DNA from: Mycobacterium sp. 1100029.7
GTDB lineage: Bacteria > Actinomycetota > Actinomycetes > Mycobacteriales > Mycobacteriaceae
Direction: 5' to 3'
Assembly (NCBI RefSeq): GCF_001665235.1
Contig: NZ_LZSC01000027.1
Coordinates: 1 to 64,000 of the forward strand
Length of the DNA stretch: 64,000 nt
Shown here: piece after piece, positions 11,653 to 19,808 of the stretch
Numbering within the stretch: position 1 is the stretch's first letter
How the letters are laid out: the number at the start of each line of letters is the position of its first letter
Program-made: the position numbers and the translations under genes
Notes under the pieces: generated by a model
Seen by the model: only the letters and a program-made list of their open reading frames with translations
Databases searched by the model: none
What the model was told of the DNA's origin: nothing

Positions 11653-11952
11653 ATGGCTTTGCTTAACGACGATAGCCGCAACCCGATCGAAGACGCCGCA
11701 TCCGACCAGCGTCACGCCGACGGACCGCCGCCGGCGTCGGTACCCAGACCGGGCATTTTCATCATCGGTGCCGCGGTGATCGCGCTGGTGGTGTGCGTCG
11801 CCAACTTCGCGTTGGGACACGTGGGCGGCGGTGTCACCGCCGCGATCGTCGGCTTGATGGCGCTGGGCGCCGGACTGGACTGGCTTGGTATGGACCGCAG
11901 GCGACTCCGCCAGGCCGAGCGGGAGTGGTTCGCGACCCACCCGACGCGCTGA
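11653..11952 (+). CDS. Small two-helix membrane protein, possibly UsfY-like
   Basis: A 99-residue protein with a charged, Pro-rich N-terminus. Two hydrophobic segments follow (about residues 35-55 and 57-78), then a basic C-terminal tail ending REWFATHPTR. The arrangement resembles mycobacterial UsfY-type proteins, which are small membrane proteins of unknown function linked to stress sigma factors. The resemblance is to general architecture and the C-terminal charged helix, so the family name is tentative. It ends convergently 9 bases from the SRPBCC gene. Confidence 0.6.
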   Translation: MALLNDDSRNPIEDAASDQRHADGPPPASVPRPGIFIIGAAVIALVVCVANFALGHVGGGVTAAIVGLMALGAGLDWLGMDRRRLRQAEREWFATHPTR

Positions 11953-11961
11953 CGACAACCG

Positions 11962-12390
11962 CTATTGCATAGCGGCGAGGTTTTCCACCGACTTGCGCAC
12001 ATCCGACTGCAGCACCCTGGCCACCACCTTGCCGACCGGCCCGGACAACACGCCCCCGCCGATGTCGGCGTTGAGGTGAAAAGTCGACCCCGGATCGGTA
12101 TCGGTGACGTCCATCGCGACGGTGAGACGAATTCCACCGCGGCCACGTCCTTGTAGCTCAATTGATTTGGGTTCGTCATAACGGGTCACCGTCCAGTGCA
12201 CCACGTTGCGGAAGCCTTTGACCTTGATGCACGACGACACCTTGGTGCCCTGCTCGATCGTCGAGGGCATCTCGCCGCGCCAACCGGCGAAGATCGTCAT
12301 CCATTCGTCGAAGCGACCCAGGTCGGAAGCCAACTTCCAGGCGGCGCTCGGGTCCAGGTCCGACGATGTCGAAACGTCTACTTGTGCCAA
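11962..12390 (-). CDS. SRPBCC (START-like) lipid-binding fold protein
   Basis: A 142-residue protein with the SRPBCC/polyketide-cyclase-like pattern. It has an N-terminal beta strand with a DPSAAWKLASDLGRFDEWM helix, a curved sheet (KVKGFRNVVHWTVTRY), and a long C-terminal helix (VVARVLQSDVRKSVENLAAM) that closes a hydrophobic pocket. Members bind hydrophobic ligands or act as cyclase/dehydratase-like proteins; in mycobacteria most have unknown ligands. It is transcribed alone leftward. The upstream 193 bases hold no other gene. Confidence 0.8.
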   Translation of the reverse strand: MAQVDVSTSSDLDPSAAWKLASDLGRFDEWMTIFAGWRGEMPSTIEQGTKVSSCIKVKGFRNVVHWTVTRYDEPKSIELQGRGRGGIRLTVAMDVTDTDPGSTFHLNADIGGGVLSGPVGKVVARVLQSDVRKSVENLAAMQ

Positions 12391-12583
12391 GGTCTATCGC
12401 TCCTTTGGATGGCGCGTCTGGATGGCGCGGTGAAAATTGTCTACGGCTGATACCCGCGCCCGGGGAGCCGGTAAACGCGCGGGGCGGATCGGTTCGCCGT
12501 GCGGACACGCTCGCGCTGGCCGGCGGGTAAATCCGCCGCCGGCATTGTGAAGAATTTGCCAGTGCGCTACTGGCGGTCACCCA

Positions 12584-12997
12584 CTAGGTCGGGCAGACGC
12601 CTTTGACCCAGTCGCTGACGAGTTTGTTGTTTTTCGTGTAATCGGGGTCGTCGAAGTGGGCACCGCCGGTGGTCACGAAGTGTTCGATCGCGTCCTTGAC
12701 ATTCGACGGCGGGTTGTACCTCTCCAAAGTGTCCGCGGCTTTGCGGACGCCCTCTTTGTCGGAGGCCGTCAGGAGGTCGGCGTTGGCGCCGGTGACGTCC
12801 ACGCACTGGCTAGTATCGAGGGTGGTAGCCGCTGCTGCCTGGCTGGTTTCACTCGATGTGGAGCTTGACGACGCGGCTGCGGACGAGGAGCCTTTCGTCG
12901 CGGATGTGGACGAGGTAGTTGTTTTGCTGCCCGAGGAACAGCCTGTGATCGCAATTCCCGCGGCCAGCATTGCCGCAACCAGCTGGCGCTGGGTCAT
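12584..12997 (-). CDS. Secreted lipoprotein with Ser/Thr-rich linker
   Basis: A 137-residue probable lipoprotein. The signal peptide (MTQRQLVAAMLAAGIAITGC) ends in a lipobox (AITGC) with the lipidated Cys at residue 20. A low-complexity Ser/Thr/Ala linker runs to about residue 60. A compact domain follows with two cysteines (in SQCVDV and at the C-terminal GVCPT) that could form a disulfide. I do not recognise a specific family; similar small cell-envelope lipoproteins are common in mycobacteria. Confidence 0.82.
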   Translation of the reverse strand: MTQRQLVAAMLAAGIAITGCSSGSKTTTSSTSATKGSSSAAASSSSTSSETSQAAAATTLDTSQCVDVTGANADLLTASDKEGVRKAADTLERYNPPSNVKDAIEHFVTTGGAHFDDPDYTKNNKLVSDWVKGVCPT

Positions 12998-13133
12998 GAA
13001 GCCTCCTACAGGGCGGATCTATCAGCCTGAAACACGTATCGCACGGCCGTAGACCAGCCCACGGTTCAGCGGTGCAGGTGGCTAATGGAAATCGCCGCTT
13101 CGGCGGCCGATTTAATTTGCTCTCAGACCGATC

Positions 13134-13691
13134 TCAGGGCCAGGCTTCGTTCAACTTCTGCGCGACATCGATGACTTGCGCCGCTTGGGATTCCGGCGCG
13201 TCGATTTGTTCGGCGACGTATTGGGCGATGAATCGGCGGATTTCACCGTCGACGCCGGCCAGAATGCGCAAGATCTCGCCCCGGAATGACTTCGACGAGA
13301 CATTGACGGTGATGTCGGACGGCCGCGGTTTGGCGACGTCGACGATCAGCACCAATGGCTCGGCGGCCCGGGCCGTCGCACGCAGGGCGATGTCACCGGA
13401 GACCTGAAACCGCTGCTTGTCGAGCCGTAGATCCAGCAGCAGATCGATGGACAGCGGAATATGAATGACGAAGGTGATGCTGTCGCCGAGCCGTCGAGTG
13501 ACGCGCGGATCCTGAATTGTCACGTTCGCGCTGACCTTGGCAATACCCCCGGGGCCCTGCGCAATCGGCTCCATGGCGAATTCACTACCGGCGATTTCGG
13601 CGAATGCCGCCGCCACCCGGTCGGGTGTGACGGCAACCTCGAAGAATCTGCGTCCGAACTCTTCGTAGGTGAGGTAGTCGTGGTTTTGCAT
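13134..13691 (-). CDS. Conserved mycobacterial protein of unknown function
   Basis: A 185-residue protein starting MQNHDYLTYEEFGRRFFEVAV from ATG 13691. The frame stays open upstream to 13838, but that part is Arg-rich and looks non-coding. The body alternates beta strands (ITFVIHIPLSIDLLLDLRLDKQRFQVSGDIALRATA) with a C-terminal helix (GEIRRFIAQYVAEQI), reminiscent of a lipid- or hydrophobe-binding barrel. There are no transmembrane segments or catalytic motifs. It is divergent from the DUF4407 gene with a dyad between them. Confidence 0.7.
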   Translation of the reverse strand: MQNHDYLTYEEFGRRFFEVAVTPDRVAAAFAEIAGSEFAMEPIAQGPGGIAKVSANVTIQDPRVTRRLGDSITFVIHIPLSIDLLLDLRLDKQRFQVSGDIALRATARAAEPLVLIVDVAKPRPSDITVNVSSKSFRGEILRILAGVDGEIRRFIAQYVAEQIDAPESQAAQVIDVAQKLNEAWP

Positions 13692-13720
13692 AGGCTTATA
13701 CCGTCTCACGCCGGGTCTCG

Positions 13721-13756
13721 GAAACTTCGCTGATCTGTCCGCGTCGCGGAAGTTTC
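13721..13756. promoter_or_regulatory. Inverted repeat in a divergent promoter region
   Basis: GAAACTTC (13721-13728) and its exact reverse complement GAAGTTTC (13749-13756) flank a 20-base spacer. Each arm is followed by a CTGATC/GATCAG word (13730-13735 and 13757-13762). The element lies between the leftward hypothetical gene (start 13691) and the rightward DUF4407 gene (start 13907), so it may be an operator for either or both. No regulator gene is adjacent. Confidence 0.35.
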
Positions 13757-13906
13757 GATCAGATACCCGCTGCTGAGACGGCCCAAGCGCGGCACCCCGT
13801 GCGGCTCGGATTCGCCGCCGCTGTGAAGAACGCCACACGGCGGCGCTTCGATTCGGTGTGTCGGCCGGTGGCCTGGGAGGCTGGACGACGGGAGGTGTTG
13901 AGTTTG

Positions 13907-15661
13907 ATGGGCGCCCACGAGGTAGATGAGCAGCGCTCAGCCGTCTCCCGCGTCGAGGGGGTGCTCACCTGGCTGGGCGGCGGACACTGGCGCGAACTGG
14001 CTGAGCGTCACGAACGGTCCACGCACGCCGTGTCGGGTGTGGTGGTGCTGGTCGGCGCCGTCCTGGGTTGGCTCGCCGCGGCGTTGGCGGTGCAGGCATC
14101 GACGCGCTGGCCGGTGTACGGCGTCGTCGCGCTGACCCTGGTTTTCGGTGTGCTGATCGGAGCGGTGATCCGCAGCATCGCCGGCGGTCCTCGTCACGGC
14201 AGGGCCGGCACCGCTGCGCGGGCGCTCGTTGCGGTGGCGGTCGGCGTCGTCGTCGGCGAACTCGCGGCGCTGGTCGTCTTTTCCCGCGCGATCGATCACC
14301 GCCTCGAAGAGCGGGCTTTGCACACCGCGGACACCGCACCCGCAGTGGCACAAGCACTGGCCACGCTGCAGCAGACCCGGCAGGTGCGCGGCGGGCTCGA
14401 CGACGCTGTCGCCGCGGCCCGGACGCGCCAGGACGACGCGTTGGTCGTCGCGCGCTGCGAATACCACCCGAGTCCGGCCTGCCCGCAGACCCGCATCACC
14501 GGTGATCCGGGCGCGGGGCCCGAAACCCGCACGGCCAACGAGCTTCTCGCCGACGCTCAGCGCCAGCTCGATACTGCGCTAGCCGCCCGGGATCGTCAGG
14601 CACCCGAATTGGACGCCGCGATTTCGCGCCAGGAGCAGGCTGTGACCGCAACACGCCGTAGCGTGGTCGCGGATGCCGGGCCGGACGGCCTTGGCGCTCG
14701 TTGGTTGGCGATGAACGAGCTGACCTTCGCCAGTGTCGGGGCGCTGGCACTGGGGCTGTTGACGATCGCCTTCTTCGTGCTGGTCTATTTGCTGCCGCTG
14801 ATCCTTCGGACGTGGCGGGGCGAGACCACACACGACCGCCAGTCGACGGCCCGCGCCGAGCGCGAGCGTGCCGAACTCGACGCGGACACCGCGATTGCTG
14901 TCAAGCGTGCCGAGGTCCGTCGTGAGGCCGAAATCCTCTGGGCAGAGCACCAACTCACCCAGGCGCGGATGGCGATCGAGGCGCAGACCGAGATCGACCG
15001 TGAGCAGCAACGCCGTCGTGTCTCCGAAGCCATCGAGGCTCCGTTGCCCGCGCCCGCACAGCGGTCTTATCAGCAAGTGCAAGACGACATCTACCTGCCG
15101 ATCGCTGCCGAGGCCGAGGCCGCGAGCCGCGCCATCGCCGAGCTGCCCGCCGCCTCAGCACAATACGAAGCGCCGCCGGTAGTCGACAATTTGCCGGCGC
15201 AGATCGAACCGGCGGGGGAACTGGATCGCCCCGGCGATCGCGGCGCACCGTTGATCCCCTCGCTGCCCGATGCGACCAGGGTGGCCGCGCGCTGGATTCG
15301 CCCACTGGTGCCGCCCATCGTCGCGCGCGTGATCGACACCGGCACCGCGCCCTTGCGCACCGCGCGCCAGGTGTTCGAGGAGGTCGAGGAGATCACGTTC
15401 TCGCTCAGGCGGACTCGCAAGGTGACAGTGCATTCCGAGACTTCTGAGACTTCTGGGACTTCCGGGACCACCGCAACCTCCGGGACCGGCGAGACCTTCA
15501 CGACCGGCGCGCCGCCGCGGCGCTCGGCCGTGGCGGATAAGGCGTCGTCGTCCGAGTATCCGGAGCAGGACCGCGAGCTGACGCGACGGGACGGGCCAGG
15601 GCAGCTGCGTGGGCACGACGGCCCCCGACAACTTCCGCCGGCAACGTCATCGGACGGCTAA
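13907..15661 (+). CDS. DUF4407 membrane protein with coiled-coil and charged C-terminal region
   Basis: A 584-residue membrane protein. It has two or three hydrophobic helices near the N-terminus (about residues 40-65, 67-87 and 105-130), a long charged extracytoplasmic or coiled-coil stretch (about 135-265), another helix (VGALALGLLTIAFFVLVYLLPLIL, about 280-305), then an Arg/Glu-rich coiled coil and a Pro/Ser/Thr-rich tail. This order is that of DUF4407 proteins, whose function is unknown. ATG 13907 follows a GGAGG at 13891-13895 by 11 bases; in-frame GTG/TTG codons at 13895-13904 are alternatives. Its last 15 bases overlap the 3' end of cyp144 convergently. Confidence 0.85.
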   Translation: MGAHEVDEQRSAVSRVEGVLTWLGGGHWRELAERHERSTHAVSGVVVLVGAVLGWLAAALAVQASTRWPVYGVVALTLVFGVLIGAVIRSIAGGPRHGRAGTAARALVAVAVGVVVGELAALVVFSRAIDHRLEERALHTADTAPAVAQALATLQQTRQVRGGLDDAVAAARTRQDDALVVARCEYHPSPACPQTRITGDPGAGPETRTANELLADAQRQLDTALAARDRQAPELDAAISRQEQAVTATRRSVVADAGPDGLGARWLAMNELTFASVGALALGLLTIAFFVLVYLLPLILRTWRGETTHDRQSTARAERERAELDADTAIAVKRAEVRREAEILWAEHQLTQARMAIEAQTEIDREQQRRRVSEAIEAPLPAPAQRSYQQVQDDIYLPIAAEAEAASRAIAELPAASAQYEAPPVVDNLPAQIEPAGELDRPGDRGAPLIPSLPDATRVAARWIRPLVPPIVARVIDTGTAPLRTARQVFEEVEEITFSLRRTRKVTVHSETSETSGTSGTTATSGTGETFTTGAPPRRSAVADKASSSEYPEQDRELTRRDGPGQLRGHDGPRQLPPATSSDG

Positions 15662-16861
15662 CTCGAGCCGTTCCAGACGGCGGACCAGCAGGCTGGGCAG
15701 CCAGCGCCCGACGTCGGCCTGCTCGATCGTCGTGGTGCGATCGAGCAGCAGGCGCAGGACGATCGTGGCTTCCAGGCGCGCCAATGCGGCTCCGACGCAG
15801 AAGTGCGCTCCCTTTCCAAAGCTGATGTGCCCCTTGGCTTCCGCACGGTCAAGCAGGAACTCCCCCGGCCGCTCGAAATGCGCCGGATCGCGGTTGGCGG
15901 CCCCCCACAACAGCAGCAGATGCGAATCGGCGGGCAACTCGACGCCGGCCAGCGCGGTGTCGTGGCGTACATGCCGATAATGGCCCCGAAACGGTGGCTC
16001 GTAACGCAGCGTCTCTTCGATGAATGCCGGTAGCAGCGAGCGGTCTTCCCGCAGCCGCTGCTGGATGTCAGGACGGTTGGCCAAGATCCAGACCGCGCTG
16101 CCCAGCAGCGACGCCGTCGACTCTCCCCCGGCGGCGAACAGGATCAGCATGATCGCCAGCGCGGTGAAGTTGTCCACCTCGCCGTCGGCGCACGCCACGG
16201 CCAGCTCGCCCAGCAGGTTGTCCTGCGGATCGGCTGCGGCGCGGGTGAATTGCTCATTGATGTAGCCGCTGAGTTCCATGACCGCGACGCCTGCGGCGGC
16301 AAGCTGTTCCTCGCTGATCAACCCTTCGAGCATTTGGGTGGCCGCATAGCCCCACCGCATCAGCTGCGCGGTGTCGGAGGCCGGTACGCCGATCAGTTCG
16401 GCGACCACCATCATGGGCAACCGATTGGCCAGGGCATCCATCCATTCGATCTGGCCGTCGTGCAGAGCCTCGCTCCATAACCGTTGCGCGGTGTCGACGG
16501 CGAACTGCTCGATGGCGCGAATCCGCCGGGCCGCCAGGTGGCGGACCAGTAGTTTGCGGTGCACGGCGTGCACTGGATCGTCGGCAGTGGCCAACACATG
16601 TGTCGGGCCGTCCAGTGCGTCCATCTCGAACGCCTTGACGGTGCCCGCCGCGGTGTAGGTCATCGTTGCGGTGAGGTTCGACGAGAAGTCGTCGGGTCGG
16701 GCGACGGCCTCGTCGACGGCATCCCAGCCGCAGACGGCATAGAACTGCGAGTCATCGATCCGGTGCACCGGACCCGCGGCGCGCATCCGCTCGTACAGCG
16801 GGTACGGATTCTGCATCGAATCGGCGGAAAAGAACGCGCCGGCCTGGGCAAGTACGGTCAC
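15647..16861 (-). CDS. cyp144: Cytochrome P450, CYP144 family
   Basis: A 404-residue P450. The haem motif FGKGAHFCVG has Cys355, the I-helix motif is AAGGESTAS, and the ExxR motif is in IEETLRYEP. It matches M. tuberculosis CYP144 (Rv1777) along its whole length, but the first available start, GTG 16861, gives a protein lacking the roughly 30-residue N-terminal extension of the 434-residue M. tuberculosis form. It corresponds to the shorter leaderless form reported for that gene. It is divergent from a TetR gene that is also its neighbour in M. tuberculosis (Rv1776c). A dyad in the intergenic region suggests TetR control. The substrate is unknown. Confidence 0.95.
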   Translation of the reverse strand: MTVLAQAGAFFSADSMQNPYPLYERMRAAGPVHRIDDSQFYAVCGWDAVDEAVARPDDFSSNLTATMTYTAAGTVKAFEMDALDGPTHVLATADDPVHAVHRKLLVRHLAARRIRAIEQFAVDTAQRLWSEALHDGQIEWMDALANRLPMMVVAELIGVPASDTAQLMRWGYAATQMLEGLISEEQLAAAGVAVMELSGYINEQFTRAAADPQDNLLGELAVACADGEVDNFTALAIMLILFAAGGESTASLLGSAVWILANRPDIQQRLREDRSLLPAFIEETLRYEPPFRGHYRHVRHDTALAGVELPADSHLLLLWGAANRDPAHFERPGEFLLDRAEAKGHISFGKGAHFCVGAALARLEATIVLRLLLDRTTTIEQADVGRWLPSLLVRRLERLELAVR

Positions 16862-16980
16862 ATTTTTCAGCGTGCGAACTCCGATATGCCCACGTCAATG
16901 GTGCTGCGGCAAGTTGATATCGGCCGCTGCGCCGCGCAGCATCGGGCTGTCTCAGCGGTGGCCGCAGACCTGCGACAATG

Positions 16981-17015
16981 GTGAGATAGTTAGCGATTCT
17001 TGTCTCACCATGAGA
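16981..17015. promoter_or_regulatory. Probable TetR operator between cyp144 and its regulator
   Basis: TCTCA-CCA-TGAGA (17003-17015) is a perfect palindrome with a 3-base centre. An additional GTGAGA at 16981-16986 is complementary to TCTCAC at 17003-17008, so there are two overlapping dyads. The palindrome sits 10 bases upstream of the TetR start codon, just before its CGGAG ribosome binding site, and lies in the promoter region of cyp144. This is where an autoregulating TetR protein would bind. Confidence 0.55.
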
Positions 17016-17025
17016 TAAACGGAGT

Positions 17026-17586
17026 ATGAAATCTCGCGGCACAGGCCAGGACTGGCTGGTGGGCGGCGACCGCCGTTCGGTGGCGGCCGAGCGGATCTAT
17101 ACGGCCGCCACCGAGATGATCACCCAGCAAGGTGCGAAGGGTTTCGATATCGACGCGTTGGCCAAGCGCGTTCATTGTTCGCGGGCGACCATCTACCGGT
17201 ATGCCGGCGGCAAGGCCGAGATCCGGGACGCGGTCATCACCCGCGCGGCATCGCGGATCGTCGAATCGGTGCGTCACACCGTCGCGGACATGAGTGGGCC
17301 GCAACGTGTTGTCGTCGCAATCACCGTGGCGCTGAGGTTGATTCGCGCCGATCCCCTGCACCAGTTGATGATCAGCCCGGTCCGGGCCGGCGACATTGCC
17401 TGGCTTACCGAATCGCCACTGCTGGCCGCGTTCGCGACGGAACTGACCGGGCTGACCGACGGCGACGCGCACGCCGCACAGTGGGTGGTGCGCACCGTGC
17501 TGTCCCTGATGTACTGGCCGGTCGACGACGAGGCGGTCGAAGCCGAACTGGTGCAGCGCTTCGTGGCGCCGGCGTTCGCCGGCTGA
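17026..17586 (+). CDS. TetR-family transcriptional regulator (Rv1776c-like)
   Basis: A 186-residue repressor-type protein. The N-terminal DNA-binding domain (about residues 20-65) contains the helix-turn-helix FDIDALAKRVHCSRATIYRYAGGKAE. A variable helical ligand-binding domain fills the rest. Length and position beside cyp144 match M. tuberculosis Rv1776c. ATG 17026 has CGGAG just upstream. It probably represses itself and the divergent cyp144 through the palindrome at 17003-17015; the inducer is unknown. Confidence 0.9.
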   Translation: MKSRGTGQDWLVGGDRRSVAAERIYTAATEMITQQGAKGFDIDALAKRVHCSRATIYRYAGGKAEIRDAVITRAASRIVESVRHTVADMSGPQRVVVAITVALRLIRADPLHQLMISPVRAGDIAWLTESPLLAAFATELTGLTDGDAHAAQWVVRTVLSLMYWPVDDEAVEAELVQRFVAPAFAG

Positions 17587-17592
17587 GCGCTG

Positions 17593-18402
17593 CTATTCGT
17601 CGCCGAAGGCGGCGTAGAGGTCGGACAGGAATCCGGCCAGGTGATTCATCTCCTGCGCGCAGTGCACCAGAAGATTGCGTGCGTTGGTCTCTGGCGTGCC
17701 GAGTATCCGTGCCGCGATCGGGCGCACCGCCCGCGAGGCGACGCCCGGGGCGCCGCGCACCGCGATATGGGGGCCACCCATCCAGAAGCGGGACCGCATT
17801 TCGGATCCGTCCGCGGTCGACCGAACGTGGTGGATGAACCAGCCGACGTCCACCGGGGAATCGCTGGCGCCGAGCCGGGCGCAGATCGCCACCGCCTCCG
17901 GACCGTCGGCAGGGCAGCCGAGCTGCGCCGGAGCGACGAATTGGATTGCTCCGTTGAGCATCGTCGAGCCGATGTACTCACTGATCAGCGACCAGCGTCC
18001 GATGTAGCGCTGGACACCGCGGCGACCGGCGTCGTCGCCGTCCTTCCAAGCCGCATACAGATGTGCCCGCGGATGCCACAACTTGTAACGGCGGGTATCG
18101 CTGCCGTGCCAGCCGAACCACCACGACCACATCGGCGGCGTGACTCCGGGCATGTCGGTGCGTACCGATACCTGATAGCTGCCGTCGTCGAGAACGCCGT
18201 AACCGGTCTCGGTCTGCTGATAGCCCTCGTCGGCCACGGATGCGGCGTCGGCGAATGCCGGCATCGCCATTGCGCCTTGTGGGCCATGCTCGAGCGCTTC
18301 GGCGACATGTCTTGGCAGCGCGGCCATTTCGGGATTGAAGAATGTGCCGAATGGTGTGTTCGCATCGTCGTCGCGATAGCCCAGGTAGAGGTCGCCGCTC
18401 AT
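17593..18402 (-). CDS. DAPG hydrolase (PhlG)-like protein (Rv1775-like)
   Basis: A 269-residue protein resembling the 2,4-diacetylphloroglucinol hydrolase (PhlG) family, zinc enzymes that cleave C-C bonds in acylphloroglucinols. The family-type central block MWSWWFGWHGSDTRRYK is present with KLWHPRAH. The C-terminal HCAQE (His247, Glu251) fits the His-x3-Glu metal pair of PhlG; assigning the other ligands needs an alignment. ATG 18402 overlaps the stop of the upstream flavoprotein gene in a TGATG, indicating translational coupling. An in-frame ATG at 18420 is an alternative without a ribosome binding site. The actual substrate in mycobacteria is not established. Confidence 0.82.
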   Translation of the reverse strand: MSGDLYLGYRDDDANTPFGTFFNPEMAALPRHVAEALEHGPQGAMAMPAFADAASVADEGYQQTETGYGVLDDGSYQVSVRTDMPGVTPPMWSWWFGWHGSDTRRYKLWHPRAHLYAAWKDGDDAGRRGVQRYIGRWSLISEYIGSTMLNGAIQFVAPAQLGCPADGPEAVAICARLGASDSPVDVGWFIHHVRSTADGSEMRSRFWMGGPHIAVRGAPGVASRAVRPIAARILGTPETNARNLLVHCAQEMNHLAGFLSDLYAAFGDE

Positions 18403-19742
18403 CAGAGTCGCCCCATCCAACTATTGAACAGCCCGTCCGGGTCATATGCCGCCCGAATCGTGTCCAGGCGCGCCATCGCCTCGTCGCTGGCGAACCGTGC
18501 CGGACGCTGGCCGAGGTTTTCGTCGGCGAGCTGAATCCCGGTGGCCAGATGGGACATCGCGGCCATGTTGGAGCGCGCCCAGTCGCCGTACTTGCCGTCG
18601 TCGGACTGGTTTTTCCAGGCACCGTAGAGGGCCAGGTAAACCTCGTCTTCGATGCTGTAGGCCATGTCCGGACGGGCCGGTGACGGCCCCCAGTTGAGCC
18701 ACAGGAAGTGCGACGGATGGTCGGGAATCGTCTCGATGATGTTGTGGATGCCCGGCAGCAGATCCGCCGCCGAAGCCGACGTCCACATGTTGTCGGCGGC
18801 GTAGCGGTAATCGGACAGGTAATTACTCATCACCGCGGTGTACCAGGTGGGCATATCGGTTGGCAGGTAAGGGATTTTGACCAGCGCCTTATCGATCACC
18901 GGGACGGTCCCGAAGATCGCCAGCGCTTGCTCGGCTTCCTTCTCGGTGTCGGCGAACGCCGGAGACGCGAAGGTGATGGCCGGAGTCTGCAGGTTCATGC
19001 TGGGCACGCTTCGGCTGGCGACGATCTGCATCTCGACGCGCCGGTCGACCTCGGCGCTGACATTGCGCGCCCAGGTGTAGACCTCGTCGGCCAGCTCGAT
19101 CGGGTAGACGTAGACGCTGGTGCCGCAGGCTCCGGGCCGTGGGTAGAGCTTGAGGTAGAACGAAGTGACCACGCCGAAGAAGCCCGGTCCGGCACCCCGT
19201 GCGGCCCAGTAGACGTCGCTGTGATTGTCCGCGTCGCAATGGATTTGAGTGCCGTCGGCGGTGATCACATCCAGTCCGACGACGTTCTCGCACGCCAGCC
19301 CCCACACCCTGCTGTTCCAGCCGTAGCCGCCCTGCAGCAGGTAGCCGCCCAGGCAGACGCCCTTGCAGTGCCCGGCGGGGAAAAAGAGATTCTGGGCCTC
19401 GAGCTCACTCATCAGAACGCTGCCGCCCTTGCCCGGACCGACGACGGCGAGACCCCTGTCGGCATCGATGCTCGCGTGGTCGATCCGGCTGACGTCCAGT
19501 AACAACGCGCCTTCGCGCAGGTGGTTGGCCGCCCAGCTGTGGCCACCGGAGCGGATGTTGACCTTCAGGCCGTTGGCCCTGGCGTAGCGCAGCCCGGAGA
19601 CGATGTCGTCGGTGTCGACGGCCTGGACGATCACTTCCGGGAAGCGCTGGGGCACCCGCTGGTTCCATACCGTGCCGGTCCGCGCGGCCTCGTATCCGTC
19701 GTCGCCGCGAAAAAAGTGCCGATCTGCAGGTAGCGCACTCAT
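18402..19742 (-). CDS. FAD-linked oxidoreductase, BBE (berberine bridge enzyme) type (Rv1774-like)
   Basis: A 446-residue flavoprotein oxidase, the same length as M. tuberculosis Rv1774. It has the PP-loop FAD-binding domain with RSGGHSW (His68) and AGHCKGVCLGGY (Cys126). These positions match the His and Cys that carry bicovalently bound FAD in berberine-bridge-type oxidases. The C-terminal BBE segment is YDPDGLFNSW. ATG 19742 has an AAAGGAGC ribosome binding site. It is the first gene of a two-gene unit with the DAPG-hydrolase-like gene and is divergent from an IclR regulator. The pair could oxidise and then hydrolyse a phenolic or polyketide-like compound (inference). Confidence 0.92.
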   Translation of the reverse strand: MSALPADRHFFRGDDGYEAARTGTVWNQRVPQRFPEVIVQAVDTDDIVSGLRYARANGLKVNIRSGGHSWAANHLREGALLLDVSRIDHASIDADRGLAVVGPGKGGSVLMSELEAQNLFFPAGHCKGVCLGGYLLQGGYGWNSRVWGLACENVVGLDVITADGTQIHCDADNHSDVYWAARGAGPGFFGVVTSFYLKLYPRPGACGTSVYVYPIELADEVYTWARNVSAEVDRRVEMQIVASRSVPSMNLQTPAITFASPAFADTEKEAEQALAIFGTVPVIDKALVKIPYLPTDMPTWYTAVMSNYLSDYRYAADNMWTSASAADLLPGIHNIIETIPDHPSHFLWLNWGPSPARPDMAYSIEDEVYLALYGAWKNQSDDGKYGDWARSNMAAMSHLATGIQLADENLGQRPARFASDEAMARLDTIRAAYDPDGLFNSWMGRL

Positions 19743-19779
19743 CTGGAGCTCCTTTGATCCACTGAGCGGTTCTTGATAG

Positions 19780-19792
19780 TCCGAAATGCGGA
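19780..19792. promoter_or_regulatory. Imperfect palindrome, candidate IclR operator
   Basis: TCCGAAATGCGGA is palindromic in its outer TCCG/CGGA arms and most of the centre. It lies between the divergent BBE-oxidase gene (start 19742) and the IclR gene (start 19809). IclR-family operators are often short palindromes of this kind with GC-rich outer arms. The position would allow simultaneous control of both directions. Confidence 0.45.
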
Positions 19793-19808
19793 TCACTATA
19801 GTGGAATG

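Noticed and set aside
15430-15500. Short repeats (TTCTGAGAC/TTCCGGGAC type) that could be a tandem repeat element or CRISPR-like unit.
   Set aside because: They are in-frame low-complexity Ser/Glu/Thr codons in the DUF4407 tail, with no spacers of uniform length.
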